Positions 7,014-16,345 of a DNA stretch of 53,076 nt are shown here, one piece after another. Each line of letters begins with the position of its first letter. The first letter of the stretch is position 1. The DNA is from UBA11889 sp046582115. Lineage in GTDB: Bacteria; Pseudomonadota; Gammaproteobacteria; Pseudomonadales; Azotimanducaceae. The DNA is taken from positions 1-53,076 of the forward strand of contig JAYGFA010000021.1 of assembly GCA_046582115.1 (NCBI GenBank). The letters are read 5' to 3'. The translations under genes and the position numbers were made by a program. Under the pieces are notes generated by a model. The model made no database searches. It was given only the letters and a program-made list of their open reading frames with translations, and was not told the DNA's origin.

Positions 7014-8114
7014 ATGGCACTAACGGAAACCGTCATCGCGAAACTCCAAGGCCTTGCGGAGAGGCAAGAAGAACTATCGCGTCTACTCTCAGACCCAGAG
7101 GTCGCAGGCGATCGAAATCAATTTATCGACTTTAATCGAGAGTACTCGGAACTCGAACCCTTGACCGCCCACTATCAGCAGTATCAGAAGTTAATTTCTA
7201 ATCTTGAGGAAGTATCAGCGTTAACTTCCGATACCGACAGGGAAATCCAAGCCCTAGCCGCAGACGACGTTGCCACATTGCGCGTCGAAATCGATGAAGT
7301 TGGGCGGGCGATAGAAAAGCTCTTGCTCCCGCGAGATCCGAACGACGGGTCCAACGTATTTCTCGAGATCCGAGCGGGGACTGGGGGTGATGAAGCAGCG
7401 CTATTTTCTGGAGATCTCTTTCGCATGTACCTGAGATGGGCTGAATCGAAGGGCTGGCACGTCGAGGTCTTAAACGAAAGGCCAGGCGATCACGGCGGCT
7501 TCAAGGAAGTTATTTCTCGTATTCGGGGAAACGGAGTTTATAGCCACATGAAATTTGAATCGGGGGCACACCGAGTGCAGAGGGTACCGGAGACTGAATC
7601 GCAGGGACGTGTGCATACGTCAGCTTGCACCGTGGCAATCATTCCAGAGGTTGAGGAAATCGAACAAGTCACGATCGACAAACGCGAGTTGCGTGTCGAT
7701 ACCTACCGTTCTTCGGGGGCCGGAGGTCAACACGTCAACAAGACGGACTCAGCAGTGCGTCTAACGCACATTCCTACCGGTATCGTTGTCGAGTGCCAAG
7801 ACGAGCGATCACAGCATAAGAATCGTGCTAAGGCGATGACCTTGCTCCAGTCCAAACTACTCGACGCTGCAAGGAACGAACAACAGTTGGCACAGTCGGA
7901 GCATCGTAAGTCGTTGGTGGGTTCTGGGAATCGGTCCGAACGTATCCGCACTTATAATTTCCCTCAAGGACGTCTAACCGATCATCGTATCAACCTCACG
8001 CTCTATAAACTCGATGAAGTCATGGAAGGCGAGTTAGACCAGATCGTCGAACCTCTCACCCATGAACACCAAGCTGATGAATTGAGGAAGCTAAGCGACC
8101 ATGAGACAGTCTAA
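7014..8114 (+). CDS. prfA: Peptide chain release factor 1
   Basis: A 366-residue class I release factor for UAA and UAG. The GGQ motif in SSGAGGQHVNKTDSAVRLTH (near residue 237) triggers peptidyl-tRNA hydrolysis, and its Gln is the methylation target of PrmC, encoded next. The stop-reading PxT motif is seen as PET in RVPETESQGRVHTSA (near 190). This separates RF1 from RF2, which carries SPF. The GTGGDEAALFSGDLFRMY core helix region is intact. The 3' end overlaps prmC by 14 bases, implying coupled translation. Confidence 0.97.
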   Translation: MALTETVIAKLQGLAERQEELSRLLSDPEVAGDRNQFIDFNREYSELEPLTAHYQQYQKLISNLEEVSALTSDTDREIQALAADDVATLRVEIDEVGRAIEKLLLPRDPNDGSNVFLEIRAGTGGDEAALFSGDLFRMYLRWAESKGWHVEVLNERPGDHGGFKEVISRIRGNGVYSHMKFESGAHRVQRVPETESQGRVHTSACTVAIIPEVEEIEQVTIDKRELRVDTYRSSGAGGQHVNKTDSAVRLTHIPTGIVVECQDERSQHKNRAKAMTLLQSKLLDAARNEQQLAQSEHRKSLVGSGNRSERIRTYNFPQGRLTDHRINLTLYKLDEVMEGELDQIVEPLTHEHQADELRKLSDHETV

Positions 8115-8916
8115 AACCATTAACGACTGCCTCCTCGTCGCCCGCCGGGCACTACCAAGTCCCGAGGCAGAGCTACTAACAGCAATGGCTCTGGGTGCAG
8201 ACCGATCAACCTTGTACGCATTTCCAGAACGTGCCATACCTGACGGGACCTTTGAGCGCCACGAAGATTGGCTCGCTCGACGGATAAATGGGGAACCTTT
8301 CGCGTATTTAAGCGGAAAAAAGGAATTTTGGGGGCTAAATCTCGTCGTATGTTCAGGGGTGTTCATCCCGCGACCGGAGACTGAAACTCTGATCGAATGT
8401 GCTCTACCACTGATTAATAGGGACAGTACGGCGCTTGATCTGGGAACGGGATCTGGTGCAATTGCACTGGCTCTAGCACGGGAAACCAAAGCCAATTTAA
8501 CTGCGGTAGACGTTCGAACCGAATGCATCGATTTATGTAGGCTCAACGCAGATCGACTGGGGCTCCAAATGACAATTGGCCCGTCCGATTGGTTCGGCGG
8601 TATTTCAAGTAAATTCGACCTCATTGTTTCCAACCCTCCCTACATTGCCGCAGGCGATCCACACTTCGAAAGAGATGGATTGGCATTCGAACCACGGGTG
8701 GCCCTTTGTGGCGGAGAAGACGGGTTAGAGGCAATTCGAACCATCGTTACAGAAGCTCCATCGTACCTTCGTGTTCGTGGGAATCTAATAATCGAACACG
8801 GGCACGATCAAGCGGAAAAAGTGACAGATCTTTTTGAGGAAGCAGGTTTCACGGAAATTCGTAACAGTCGTGACATCGCAGGGACGTTACGCGTCTGTAT
8901 CGGAACTAGACCATGA
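8101..8916 (+). CDS. prmC: Release factor glutamine N5-methyltransferase
   Basis: A 271-residue SAM-dependent enzyme that methylates the GGQ glutamine of release factors. The N-terminal helical domain carries IPRPETETLIE (near residue 95), motif I is LDLGTGSGAIALALA (near 117), and the diagnostic VSNPPYIAAG is near 178. The NPPY quartet binds the substrate amide. The ATG at 8101 lies inside the end of prfA, and the stop TGA overlaps the ATG of the next gene (ATGA). The three genes therefore read as one translational unit. Confidence 0.96.
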   Translation: MRQSKTINDCLLVARRALPSPEAELLTAMALGADRSTLYAFPERAIPDGTFERHEDWLARRINGEPFAYLSGKKEFWGLNLVVCSGVFIPRPETETLIECALPLINRDSTALDLGTGSGAIALALARETKANLTAVDVRTECIDLCRLNADRLGLQMTIGPSDWFGGISSKFDLIVSNPPYIAAGDPHFERDGLAFEPRVALCGGEDGLEAIRTIVTEAPSYLRVRGNLIIEHGHDQAEKVTDLFEEAGFTEIRNSRDIAGTLRVCIGTRP

Positions 8917-9662
8917 ACGACGAACAACTCCTCCGTTACAGCCGACAAATCATGTTGCCCGAGCTGGATATCGAAGGTCAGGAAAAGCTTGGTCGGGCGA
9001 GCGTCCTGATTATAGGCCTCGGGGGACTTGGTTCGCCCGCCGCTATTTATTTGGCTGCATCGGGCGTAGGTGAGGTCACGTTAGTTGACGACGATGTCGT
9101 GGAACTTAGTAATCTACAACGGCAGATTGCCCACCGAGAGTCAACGATCGGCGAATCAAAAGTTATCTCTGCTAGAAAAGCAATCGAACAAATCTGTAGC
9201 GATACATCTATCAAGATGATCAAGCTTCGGCTCCGGGGTGATGAACTATTGAAAGCAGTAACCGATGCCGACGTGGTCGTTGATGCAACCGATAATTTTG
9301 AAAGTCGCTATGAGATTAATGACGCCTGCTTATCGTCACGGACGCCCTTGGTGTCTGGTGCCGCTATCCGCATGGAAGGCCAGGTGGCCGTGTTCGATTC
9401 GCGCGAAAGCGCTTCCCCTTGTTATCGCTGCCTTTATGCTCAAGGCAACGACGAAAATTTAAACTGTGCTGATAACGGCGTACTCGCCCCGGTAGTGGGT
9501 ATTATAGGGACAATCCAGGCGATGGAGGCCATCAAGATCATTGCCGGTATCGGTGAAACACTCTGCGGTCACGTGCTTTACATGGACGCCAAGCGCATGG
9601 AGTGGCGTCGACTCAAGCTACCAAAGAATCCCCAATGTCTCTCGTGTGGATCAGCGAGCTGA
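8913..9662 (+). CDS. moeB: MoeB/ThiF-family adenylyltransferase
   Basis: A 249-residue E1-like enzyme that adenylates the C-terminal glycine of a small sulfur-carrier protein (MoaD or ThiS). The opening is typical: LLRYSRQIMLPELDIEGQEK. The ATP loop IGLGGLGSPAAIYLA is near residue 35, DxxDLSNLQRQ-like DDDVVELSNLQRQ near 62, and DATDNFESRY near 127. The zinc-binding CxxC pairs are CYRC (near 171) and CLSC near the C-terminus. MoeB is favoured because in Pseudomonas-type genomes moeB follows prmC, but ThiF cannot be excluded from sequence alone. Its last 50 bases overlap the 3' end of lipB on the other strand. Confidence 0.88.
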   Translation: MNDEQLLRYSRQIMLPELDIEGQEKLGRASVLIIGLGGLGSPAAIYLAASGVGEVTLVDDDVVELSNLQRQIAHRESTIGESKVISARKAIEQICSDTSIKMIKLRLRGDELLKAVTDADVVVDATDNFESRYEINDACLSSRTPLVSGAAIRMEGQVAVFDSRESASPCYRCLYAQGNDENLNCADNGVLAPVVGIIGTIQAMEAIKIIAGIGETLCGHVLYMDAKRMEWRRLKLPKNPQCLSCGSAS

Positions 9663-10266
9663 ATTGGAAACGGGTCGCTAACACACTAAGTAGGTCTTCA
9701 GCTAATACCGACAAGTCAGAAGGTCCACCGCAATCTTTCACTTGCGTCATTTTCAACTGCACGTATCCACACGGATTAATCCGGTCAAATGGTTCGAGGT
9801 CCATCGCTACATTAAGGCTAAGTCCATGAAAACTGCACCCCTTCCGTACTCTCAAACCCAACGAACCTATCTTCCTCCCGTCAACGTATACTCCAGGCGC
9901 GTCCCTTTCCCTTGTTGCTAAAATCGAAAAGCCAGCAAGTGTGGCAATAATGCTTTCTTCGATACACGCGACCAACGCGCGTACGCTCAAACCCATTCGA
10001 CGCAAGTCGAAAAGGAGATAGACAACAAGCTGTCCCGGCCCGTGGTACGTTACCTGTCCGCCACGATCGGTTAGCACTACTGGAATGTCCTGCGGCTCAA
10101 GAACATGTTCTGGTCGACCTGACTGTCCTTGAGTAAAGACGGGTTTATGCTGGGTGACCCAAATCTCGTCTAAAGTATTCTTTTTCCGTGAGTCGGTGAA
10201 AGTCTGCATTGCCTGCCAAACCGGGACGTAATCGGTAAGACCAAGGCTCCGAACAACAAGACGCAC
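9613..10266 (-). CDS. lipB: Octanoyl-[ACP]:protein octanoyltransferase
   Basis: A 217-residue enzyme that moves octanoyl from ACP to lipoyl domains, the first step of lipoate synthesis. RGGQVTYHGPGQLVVY (near residue 73) is the conserved His loop. KIGSLGLRVRKGCSFHGLSLNV carries the conserved Lys, and INPCGY near 167 contains the acyl-thioester Cys. The start is GTG, preceded by a run of seven G. The gene lies directly behind dacA. The lipA gene, its usual partner, is not in the window; instead moeB runs in from the other side and overlaps the 3' end. Confidence 0.95.
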   Translation of the reverse strand: MRLVVRSLGLTDYVPVWQAMQTFTDSRKKNTLDEIWVTQHKPVFTQGQSGRPEHVLEPQDIPVVLTDRGGQVTYHGPGQLVVYLLFDLRRMGLSVRALVACIEESIIATLAGFSILATRERDAPGVYVDGRKIGSLGLRVRKGCSFHGLSLNVAMDLEPFDRINPCGYVQLKMTQVKDCGGPSDLSVLAEDLLSVLATRFQFSSLIHTRDIGDSLVA

Positions 10267-10275
10267 CCCCCCACG

Positions 10276-11451
10276 CTACTCGATGATACTGGCGAAGAGA
10301 AGATACACACTGTCGAATATACGAGAAAAAATGCTGGCCTCTTCAACATTCTCCTGTGAGACGAGTGGTGTTTTCAATAGATCTTTACCGTCCAACATTA
10401 CGCGAAGAGAGCCTATCTCTTCGCCCTTTTTCAGTGGCGCTTCGATCCGAGTTGGCAAGTCAATTTCTACCTCCAAATCGTCATAATGTCCCCTAGCGAA
10501 TGTTACGTATGTCGGCTCCGAAACCCCAATCGGCACGTAATCACTCATACCAAAGTACGTCCTAGCTTCTGTTACCGGTACGTCCGAGTCGAAGAGTTCG
10601 CGTGTTTCAAAATAACGAAAGCCGTATTGAAGAAGTTTTTGAGTCTCTCGCATCCGTACCTCATCACTCGTCGCACCCATGACTACACTCACCAGGCGCA
10701 TATCGTCCCGTTCAGCCGAGGCTACTAAACAATAGCCTGCTGCGAGGGTATAGCCGGTTTTGACACCATCGACGGTTCTATCTCGCCACAGCAAGCGATT
10801 GCGATTTGGCTGACGAATTTCACCGAATGTAAATTCACGCTCAGCATAGATCGCATAGTGTTTCGGGAAACGTCGAATTAATTCCCTTGTCAACACTGCC
10901 ATGTCTCGGGCGGTCGTGGTATGACCATCCTCCGGCAATCCCGTACTGTTCAAGAAGTTTGTACCCGTCATCCCGATTGTCACCGCGTACTGATTCATCA
11001 CATCGGCAAACGCACCCTCATCACCCGCCAGATACTCAGCGATAGCCACACTAGCATCATTACCTGACTGTACGATGATGCCCCTTAGTAGGTCCGCAAG
11101 TACCACAGTCGTGCCTTCCTGAATGAACATTTTCGAACCCGGTGTACGCCATGCATTAATGCTGATGGGCACCTGATCCTCGAGACTAATACGACCCGTC
11201 TCTAATTCAGCTGCGACAACATACCCAGTCATGATCTTCGTAAGACTCGCCGGAGCCAGCGCCCTCTCGGCATTCGATTCAATAAGTACCGTACCAGTCT
11301 CAGCATCTATCAAAATGTAACCTTTCGCGGACACTTCTGGCGCTTTCGGTAAAATAATATCTCCATGGATTAGCTGCAGGGTGAACACTAAGAGGAACAT
11401 CAACGTTGATATTCGAATAAACCGACCGTGCGTTTTCCGCGTCATCCACAT
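10276..11451 (-). CDS. dacA: D-alanyl-D-alanine carboxypeptidase (PBP5/6 family)
   Basis: A 391-residue penicillin-binding protein of the periplasm that trims the terminal D-Ala from pentapeptide stems. A signal peptide spans about 1-30. The catalytic SxxK is Ser69-Leu-Thr-Lys72 in APASLTKIM. SGN is in VQSGNDASVAIAEYLAG, and KTG in DGVKTGYTLAAGYC near residue 232. The C-terminal PBP5-specific beta domain follows, then an amphipathic helix (ASIFSRIFDSVYLLFASIIE) that should tether it to the inner membrane. ATG at 11451 is used; a second Met is two codons in. It sits between rlpA and lipB, as in relatives. Confidence 0.95.
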   Translation of the reverse strand: MWMTRKTHGRFIRISTLMFLLVFTLQLIHGDIILPKAPEVSAKGYILIDAETGTVLIESNAERALAPASLTKIMTGYVVAAELETGRISLEDQVPISINAWRTPGSKMFIQEGTTVVLADLLRGIIVQSGNDASVAIAEYLAGDEGAFADVMNQYAVTIGMTGTNFLNSTGLPEDGHTTTARDMAVLTRELIRRFPKHYAIYAEREFTFGEIRQPNRNRLLWRDRTVDGVKTGYTLAAGYCLVASAERDDMRLVSVVMGATSDEVRMRETQKLLQYGFRYFETRELFDSDVPVTEARTYFGMSDYVPIGVSEPTYVTFARGHYDDLEVEIDLPTRIEAPLKKGEEIGSLRVMLDGKDLLKTPLVSQENVEEASIFSRIFDSVYLLFASIIE

Positions 11452-11456
11452 GTTTT

Positions 11457-12254
11457 CTATTCCTCAATAACTTCGGGTGTCGGGACATCGTGCATTACAG
11501 CCAGGGAAAGCAACCTCTCGGCCTGGGCGCGACTCTCCAAAGGTCCGGCTCGCACTCGATATTTACCTTCACCGGCAATTCGTACTACCGACGGAATAGC
11601 GTCCGAAATACGACCTAACACCTGCGTGACCGCATCAGCGACGTCAAAGTTGGTAAGTGCTCGAGTTTGTACGAAATATCTTGCGGTGATAGATGATACT
11701 GGCGGATTCGATGTGGATTTCGCCTCTGCCTCAATAACTTCTATCCTAACTCGGGCTGTACCTAACTTCGCAAATCCCAGTTTCACTGCGGCAGCATATG
11801 AAAGATCGATAACTCGATTTGAATGGAAGGGCCCTCGATCATTGATCCGCACTATCGTATTTCGGTCATTATCCAGATTGGTCACTCGGACATATGAAGG
11901 GATGGGCAAGCGGCGGTGGGCTGCTGTCAAGCCGTACATGTCGTAAAGTTCACCGTTGGCTGTCTGACGACCATGGAACTTGGTGCCGTACCAAGAAGCA
12001 AACCCCTCGTTGACGTATCCCGCGGCATCCGCCATCACCGTATAGGTTTTACCAAGGACCGAATATGGGCTGGTGTTACCAGCTGATAGCGGCTCCTCGA
12101 AACGAACGATGGGATCCGGAAGGCTTTCAAGCCATGTAGGAGGATCCGCGGGCGCGAGATCAATCACCTCTCTAGATTTCAAAGAACTTTGACACCCGAA
12201 GATCACGAGAACGGCCAGGATTCCGAAAACTCTGTTCCAATAATTAGTTCTCAT
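11457..12254 (-). CDS. rlpA: Septal-ring lytic transglycosylase RlpA
   Basis: A 265-residue lipoprotein. The signal LAVLVIFGC has a lipobox with the lipidated Cys near residue 21. The double-psi beta-barrel domain spans about 75-165 with GFASWYGTKFHGRQTANGE, AHRRLPIPSYVRVTNL and the catalytic-type RINDRGPF. A C-terminal SPOR domain (about 185-260, YFVQTRALTNFDVAD onward) should bind denuded glycan at the septum. The family cleaves peptidoglycan lacking stem peptides. Its ATG overlaps the mltB stop by one base (TAATG), and dacA follows after five bases, so the three are probably co-expressed. Confidence 0.94.
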   Translation of the reverse strand: MRTNYWNRVFGILAVLVIFGCQSSLKSREVIDLAPADPPTWLESLPDPIVRFEEPLSAGNTSPYSVLGKTYTVMADAAGYVNEGFASWYGTKFHGRQTANGELYDMYGLTAAHRRLPIPSYVRVTNLDNDRNTIVRINDRGPFHSNRVIDLSYAAAVKLGFAKLGTARVRIEVIEAEAKSTSNPPVSSITARYFVQTRALTNFDVADAVTQVLGRISDAIPSVVRIAGEGKYRVRAGPLESRAQAERLLSLAVMHDVPTPEVIEE

Positions 12255-13261
12255 TAGCGATCGGCTGTCCTCTCATCGCCCCAACGACTTTGGATCGCGT
12301 TCGAAAGTTGCACGACCGCCAGAGCATACATGTGACTGTGGTTGTAGCGGGTTACAACATAGAAGTCATGCAGACCCAGCCAATATTCCCAACCACCGCG
12401 ATTTTCTAGTCTAAAGAGGGCGCCAAGGGTCTCGTCTGGCAACGAAACTAACGCCACTCCCGCCTGTCGCAGTTCCCATACCGAGTGTTTCGGTTTCAAG
12501 CCTCGATTTGCAAACTGGTCAGCTCGTTCATCAGTAACTGTAACGGGTACCGCTATTGGACCCTCACCATCCCAACCATGGCGAGAGAAGTAATTGGCTA
12601 CACTCCCAATGGCGTCAGTTGGATTCCGCCAAATATCCCGTGCCCCGTCACCATCAAAATCTATCGCATATGCACGAAAACTCGATGGAATAAATTGGCC
12701 GTATCCCATAGCGCCAGCGTAAGACCCAACCAGCGCTAACGGATCCTTATCTTCCTCGCGTGCCAGTAATAATAATTCTCTAAGCTCGCCACGAAAAAAT
12801 CGAGCCCGCGGGGGGTAGTCAAAAGCCAAAGTAGACAACGCGTCTATCACACGATAGCTCCCGGTATTTCGACCATAATTGGTTTCCACCCCTATAACAG
12901 CGACGATGATTTCCGCGGGGATCCCAAATCCTAACCGGGCTCGATTTAATGCCGATTCATTTTCCTCCCAGAATTGAATTCCTCGCGCAATCCGCGCCGG
13001 ATTAACGAAAATTTCTCGATACTCGTGCCAAGGCTTAGTTTTTTCGGCAGGCCTCGAAATAAGGTCGATAATGCGTTGTTTCTTTTCTACTTGTTCAAAA
13101 ATACGAAGAAGCTGTTTCGGGTCGAATCCCTCTTCTGTCGCCACTTCGTCGACGAAACCTTTCACCGAATCTCGGGTCTCATACTCTGCACAGATCGATA
13201 ATGTAACGAGACTGAACAAAGCTGACCGCACGATTAATGCAGACGACGGCTTTTTGCGCAT
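12254..13261 (-). CDS. mltB: Lytic murein transglycosylase B
   Basis: A 335-residue family 3 (MltB) lytic transglycosylase cutting the MurNAc-GlcNAc bond to give the 1,6-anhydro product. The catalytic Glu is in IIAVIGVETNYGRNTG-like sequence near residue 125, followed by LAFDYPPRARFFRGELREL, and by SYAGAMGYGQFIPSSFRAYAIDFDGDG near 190. All are family signatures. An N-terminal export signal ends in LSIC. The residue before Cys is Ile, which is poor for a lipobox, so it may be secreted instead of lipidated. It lies between rodA and rlpA. Confidence 0.95.
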   Translation of the reverse strand: MRKKPSSALIVRSALFSLVTLSICAEYETRDSVKGFVDEVATEEGFDPKQLLRIFEQVEKKQRIIDLISRPAEKTKPWHEYREIFVNPARIARGIQFWEENESALNRARLGFGIPAEIIVAVIGVETNYGRNTGSYRVIDALSTLAFDYPPRARFFRGELRELLLLAREEDKDPLALVGSYAGAMGYGQFIPSSFRAYAIDFDGDGARDIWRNPTDAIGSVANYFSRHGWDGEGPIAVPVTVTDERADQFANRGLKPKHSVWELRQAGVALVSLPDETLGALFRLENRGGWEYWLGLHDFYVVTRYNHSHMYALAVVQLSNAIQSRWGDERTADR

Positions 13262-13265
13262 CCAT

Positions 13266-14396
13266 CTATCTCCAGCTACGGTGGGTATGAACGGACATAA
13301 CTATCCCGAAACCGATCATGAGGGCAATTGCAGAAGTTCCGCCAAAACTAACTAACGGTAAAGGTGCACCAGTCACAGGCAAAAGCCCCGATACCATGGC
13401 GATATTAAGAACCGCCTGTACAAAGAAAGTCAGCGTCAGACTGCCCGCGACCAACCGCCCGAAAGTATCACCAGCTTGCACAGCAATATGCATACCCCTA
13501 GCCAACACGAGAAGATAGAGACAAATTAATGTCGTAACTCCGACAAATCCAAGTTCTTCACCGATCACTGCCATTATGAAATCGGTATGACTCTCTGGAA
13601 GAAAGTCTAGACGGCTCTGAGTTCCTTCAAAAAGTCCTTTCCCAAGAAGTCCACCCGATCCTATTGCCGTGGTCGATTGGATGATGGTCCAACCTGCCCC
13701 GAGTGGGTCACTCTGCGGATCAAAAAGGGTGAAAACACGCTTTTTTTGGTATTCATTCATAAAGAAATACCAGTACGCTGGTACGAATGGAACGAGCGCT
13801 ACCGCACCAAGAATAATCGAGCGCCAACGTATTCCAGACAACAAAACCACCGTCAATCCACCGGCCACAACGAGGATCCCCGTACCCAGGTCCGGCTGCT
13901 GCATTACCAGGATTGCAGGGACAACGGCTACGACGAGCGCGATACCAACTTCAATCGCTTTGGGAGGCAAAGGACGATCGTGCAGAAACCAAGCTACTGT
14001 CAAAGGTACCGTTACTTTCATCAGTTCGGACGGTTGAAAGCGAGGTAGAAAAGGCAAATCGAGCCAACGCTGAGATCCCTTTACGGTCGTACCGAATAGT
14101 AAAACGGCAACTAAGGAAAAAAGTCCTATCGCATACAACACGGGCGCAAAACGAAGGTACACCCGCGGGTGTAACCACGCTGCAAAACACATTGCGATGA
14201 ATCCTCCAGTCAGTTTCAACAATTGGTTTTCAAAAGTAGCTAGGTCCCGGTGAGCGGCACTGAAAAGTACCGTCAAACCAATCCCAACAATGCACATAAG
14301 CAGCGTCAGCAAGATCGGATCAAGATGAAAGTTGTAGGGCGTCTCATCGAGTCTTAATCGCACGCTCGTGCTCAAATATCGAATGTAATCTCTCAA
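13266..14396 (-). CDS. rodA: Peptidoglycan glycosyltransferase RodA (SEDS family)
   Basis: A 376-residue polytopic membrane protein with about ten hydrophobic segments. It polymerises lipid II during cell elongation together with PBP2. SEDS motifs are visible: FQPSELMKVTVPL near residue 120, QQPDLGTGILVV near 165, and the C-terminal LPLVSFGGTSAIALM. The start is TTG at 14396, overlapping the mrdA stop as TTGA, so translation is coupled to its partner. It is also called mrdB. Confidence 0.95.
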   Translation of the reverse strand: MRDYIRYLSTSVRLRLDETPYNFHLDPILLTLLMCIVGIGLTVLFSAAHRDLATFENQLLKLTGGFIAMCFAAWLHPRVYLRFAPVLYAIGLFSLVAVLLFGTTVKGSQRWLDLPFLPRFQPSELMKVTVPLTVAWFLHDRPLPPKAIEVGIALVVAVVPAILVMQQPDLGTGILVVAGGLTVVLLSGIRWRSIILGAVALVPFVPAYWYFFMNEYQKKRVFTLFDPQSDPLGAGWTIIQSTTAIGSGGLLGKGLFEGTQSRLDFLPESHTDFIMAVIGEELGFVGVTTLICLYLLVLARGMHIAVQAGDTFGRLVAGSLTLTFFVQAVLNIAMVSGLLPVTGAPLPLVSFGGTSAIALMIGFGIVMSVHTHRSWR

Positions 14397-16333
14397 CGAT
14401 TACTCGCAATCTTGGGAAGTAGATACGCGTCCAGTATTTCCCGCGCAATCGGCGCAGCGACTGAACTCCCACCTCCTCCATTTTCGACTAATACTGCTAT
14501 CGCGATGACCGGCTCATCACTCGGAGCGAATGCAATGAACCACGCATGTTTTCGTTCATATTCATCTAGCTCTGATTCGTCATATTGTTCGTCTTGATTA
14601 ATTGCGACGACCTGCGCGGTGCCTGATTTACCGGCCATGCGATAACTTATGTCACGCCCTATATGGCTCCACGCAGTCCCGTTATCTCCTAAACCGCGAT
14701 CGCCTCTATGAACCACTTCTTCCATTGCATCGATCATAAGTTCCCAATCCTTCCGCGACGGACCGTCTACGGGTGGTCGAAGCAAATGCGTTGAATTTGG
14801 TGCCGAATCGTCAATTGAGAACGACATTCTTGGACGTTTCAATTGCCCACGTACAGCAAAAGCCGCGGCGACGGTGGCCAGTTGTAACGGCGTAACAAGC
14901 AAGTAACCTTGGCCTATCCCCATATTTACGGTGTCGCCCGCGTACCAATCCTCTCCGCGAGCTCCGGATTTCCATTCACGATTCGGAAGAATGCCGTCCG
15001 CAGCTCCGTAAACGTCTAACGCGGTATCAATGCCTATACCAAATTGACCAGCGAAACTGCTCAGCGCGTCGATCTTTAGACGGGTAGCAAGGTCATAAAA
15101 ATATACGTTTGACGATCGATATATAGCCCGTCGTAAATCGACAATTCCCTGGCCTCCCGCATCTTCAGGAGTCCAGCTCCAATCGCGAAAAATACGTTCC
15201 AGGCCGGGCAGCTTGAACCAACCCGGATCAATAATAGTTTCGTCCCACGACGTGACGCCTCTGCTGATCGCCGCTAATCCGACGATCGGTTTAAACGTTG
15301 ACCCCGGAGCATACTGTCCTTGGGCAGCTCTATTGAATAGTGGCAAGTCTCTTGAATTGCTCAGTAATCGATACTGATTAGCTGTCATACCGGTAATGAA
15401 AAGATTTGGGTCATAGCTAGGGCGACTGACCATCGCCAAAATGCCCCCCGAACGTGGTTCGATAGCGACAACTGCACCCCTGCGATCACCCAGCGCGCCA
15501 TACGCAAGAATCTGCAGACGACTATCCAAATGTAGCGTTAGATTGTCTCCGTTGTCTGGCGCACTCAGTTCAAGTTCCCTTATAACGCGGCCGTGAACAT
15601 CCACCTCTACCCGCCGATGACCCACTTCACCTCGCAGCGACTGTTCATAAAACGCTTCTATTCCACGCCGTCCAACGTATCTAGCTGCTGCGTACTTAGT
15701 TCGGTCAAGCCGGTTAAGGTCATCAGCGGTAATCCGTCGAACAGAACCTACAGCATGCGAAACGACCTCACCGAGCGGGTAGTAGCGCGCAGCAACACTC
15801 GTGACCTGGACTCCGGGCAGAAGGTGGCCGTTTACTCGAATGACAGCGGCTTCGTCTTCGCGAAGCCGCAACTTCAGTGTAACGGCCTGGTAGGGTCGTT
15901 GTTTTCTCGCAAGGCGTCTGTGAAACGCCTTGACCTCGCTTTCTTGAATTTCAATAAGGCCCCGAACAGCGTTGATCGTCTCAACGATGTCAGTAGAACG
16001 CTCCTCTACTATCTCTAGCGATGAGACCGAACGGTTTTCTGCTAACAACACTCCATGTCGGTCATATATCAGGCCGCGTCCCGCTGCCACCGGTTGAACT
16101 TCGATACGATTATGTTCAGACCTGGTCTGGTACACCTCATGTTCGAGCACCTGTAATTGAAATAAGCGACCGACTAAGACCAAGGTCATAACCACTGCGA
16201 TGGCGAACAATACCCACGCCCGCGACAGGAACGTTCGCGCTTCAGCTCGCATATCTTTTAACTGACTGCCGGGTATCACTCTCACTTTCCTAATGAACTT
16301 TAACTTACGGACGTTTCGTGAATTGGATTCCAC
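14393..16333 (-). CDS. mrdA: Penicillin-binding protein 2 (elongasome transpeptidase)
   Basis: A 646-residue class B PBP with a single N-terminal membrane segment (about 40-60, VLFAIAVVMTLVLVG). A pedestal and dimerisation domain follows, then the transpeptidase domain. The active-site motifs are complete: STFK (Ser near 345), SSN (near 404, RSSNVYFY) and KSGT (near 568, AGKSGTAQ). It cross-links side-wall peptidoglycan made by RodA, encoded next. The start is GTG at 16333 with a weak ribosome site; an ATG 27 codons later (MRAEARTF) is possible. The gene follows rsfS after 12 bases. The rlmH gene that usually lies between them is missing. Confidence 0.95.
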   Translation of the reverse strand: MESNSRNVRKLKFIRKVRVIPGSQLKDMRAEARTFLSRAWVLFAIAVVMTLVLVGRLFQLQVLEHEVYQTRSEHNRIEVQPVAAGRGLIYDRHGVLLAENRSVSSLEIVEERSTDIVETINAVRGLIEIQESEVKAFHRRLARKQRPYQAVTLKLRLREDEAAVIRVNGHLLPGVQVTSVAARYYPLGEVVSHAVGSVRRITADDLNRLDRTKYAAARYVGRRGIEAFYEQSLRGEVGHRRVEVDVHGRVIRELELSAPDNGDNLTLHLDSRLQILAYGALGDRRGAVVAIEPRSGGILAMVSRPSYDPNLFITGMTANQYRLLSNSRDLPLFNRAAQGQYAPGSTFKPIVGLAAISRGVTSWDETIIDPGWFKLPGLERIFRDWSWTPEDAGGQGIVDLRRAIYRSSNVYFYDLATRLKIDALSSFAGQFGIGIDTALDVYGAADGILPNREWKSGARGEDWYAGDTVNMGIGQGYLLVTPLQLATVAAAFAVRGQLKRPRMSFSIDDSAPNSTHLLRPPVDGPSRKDWELMIDAMEEVVHRGDRGLGDNGTAWSHIGRDISYRMAGKSGTAQVVAINQDEQYDESELDEYERKHAWFIAFAPSDEPVIAIAVLVENGGGGSSVAAPIAREILDAYLLPKIASNR

Positions 16334-16345
16334 CCACGCGTGGCA

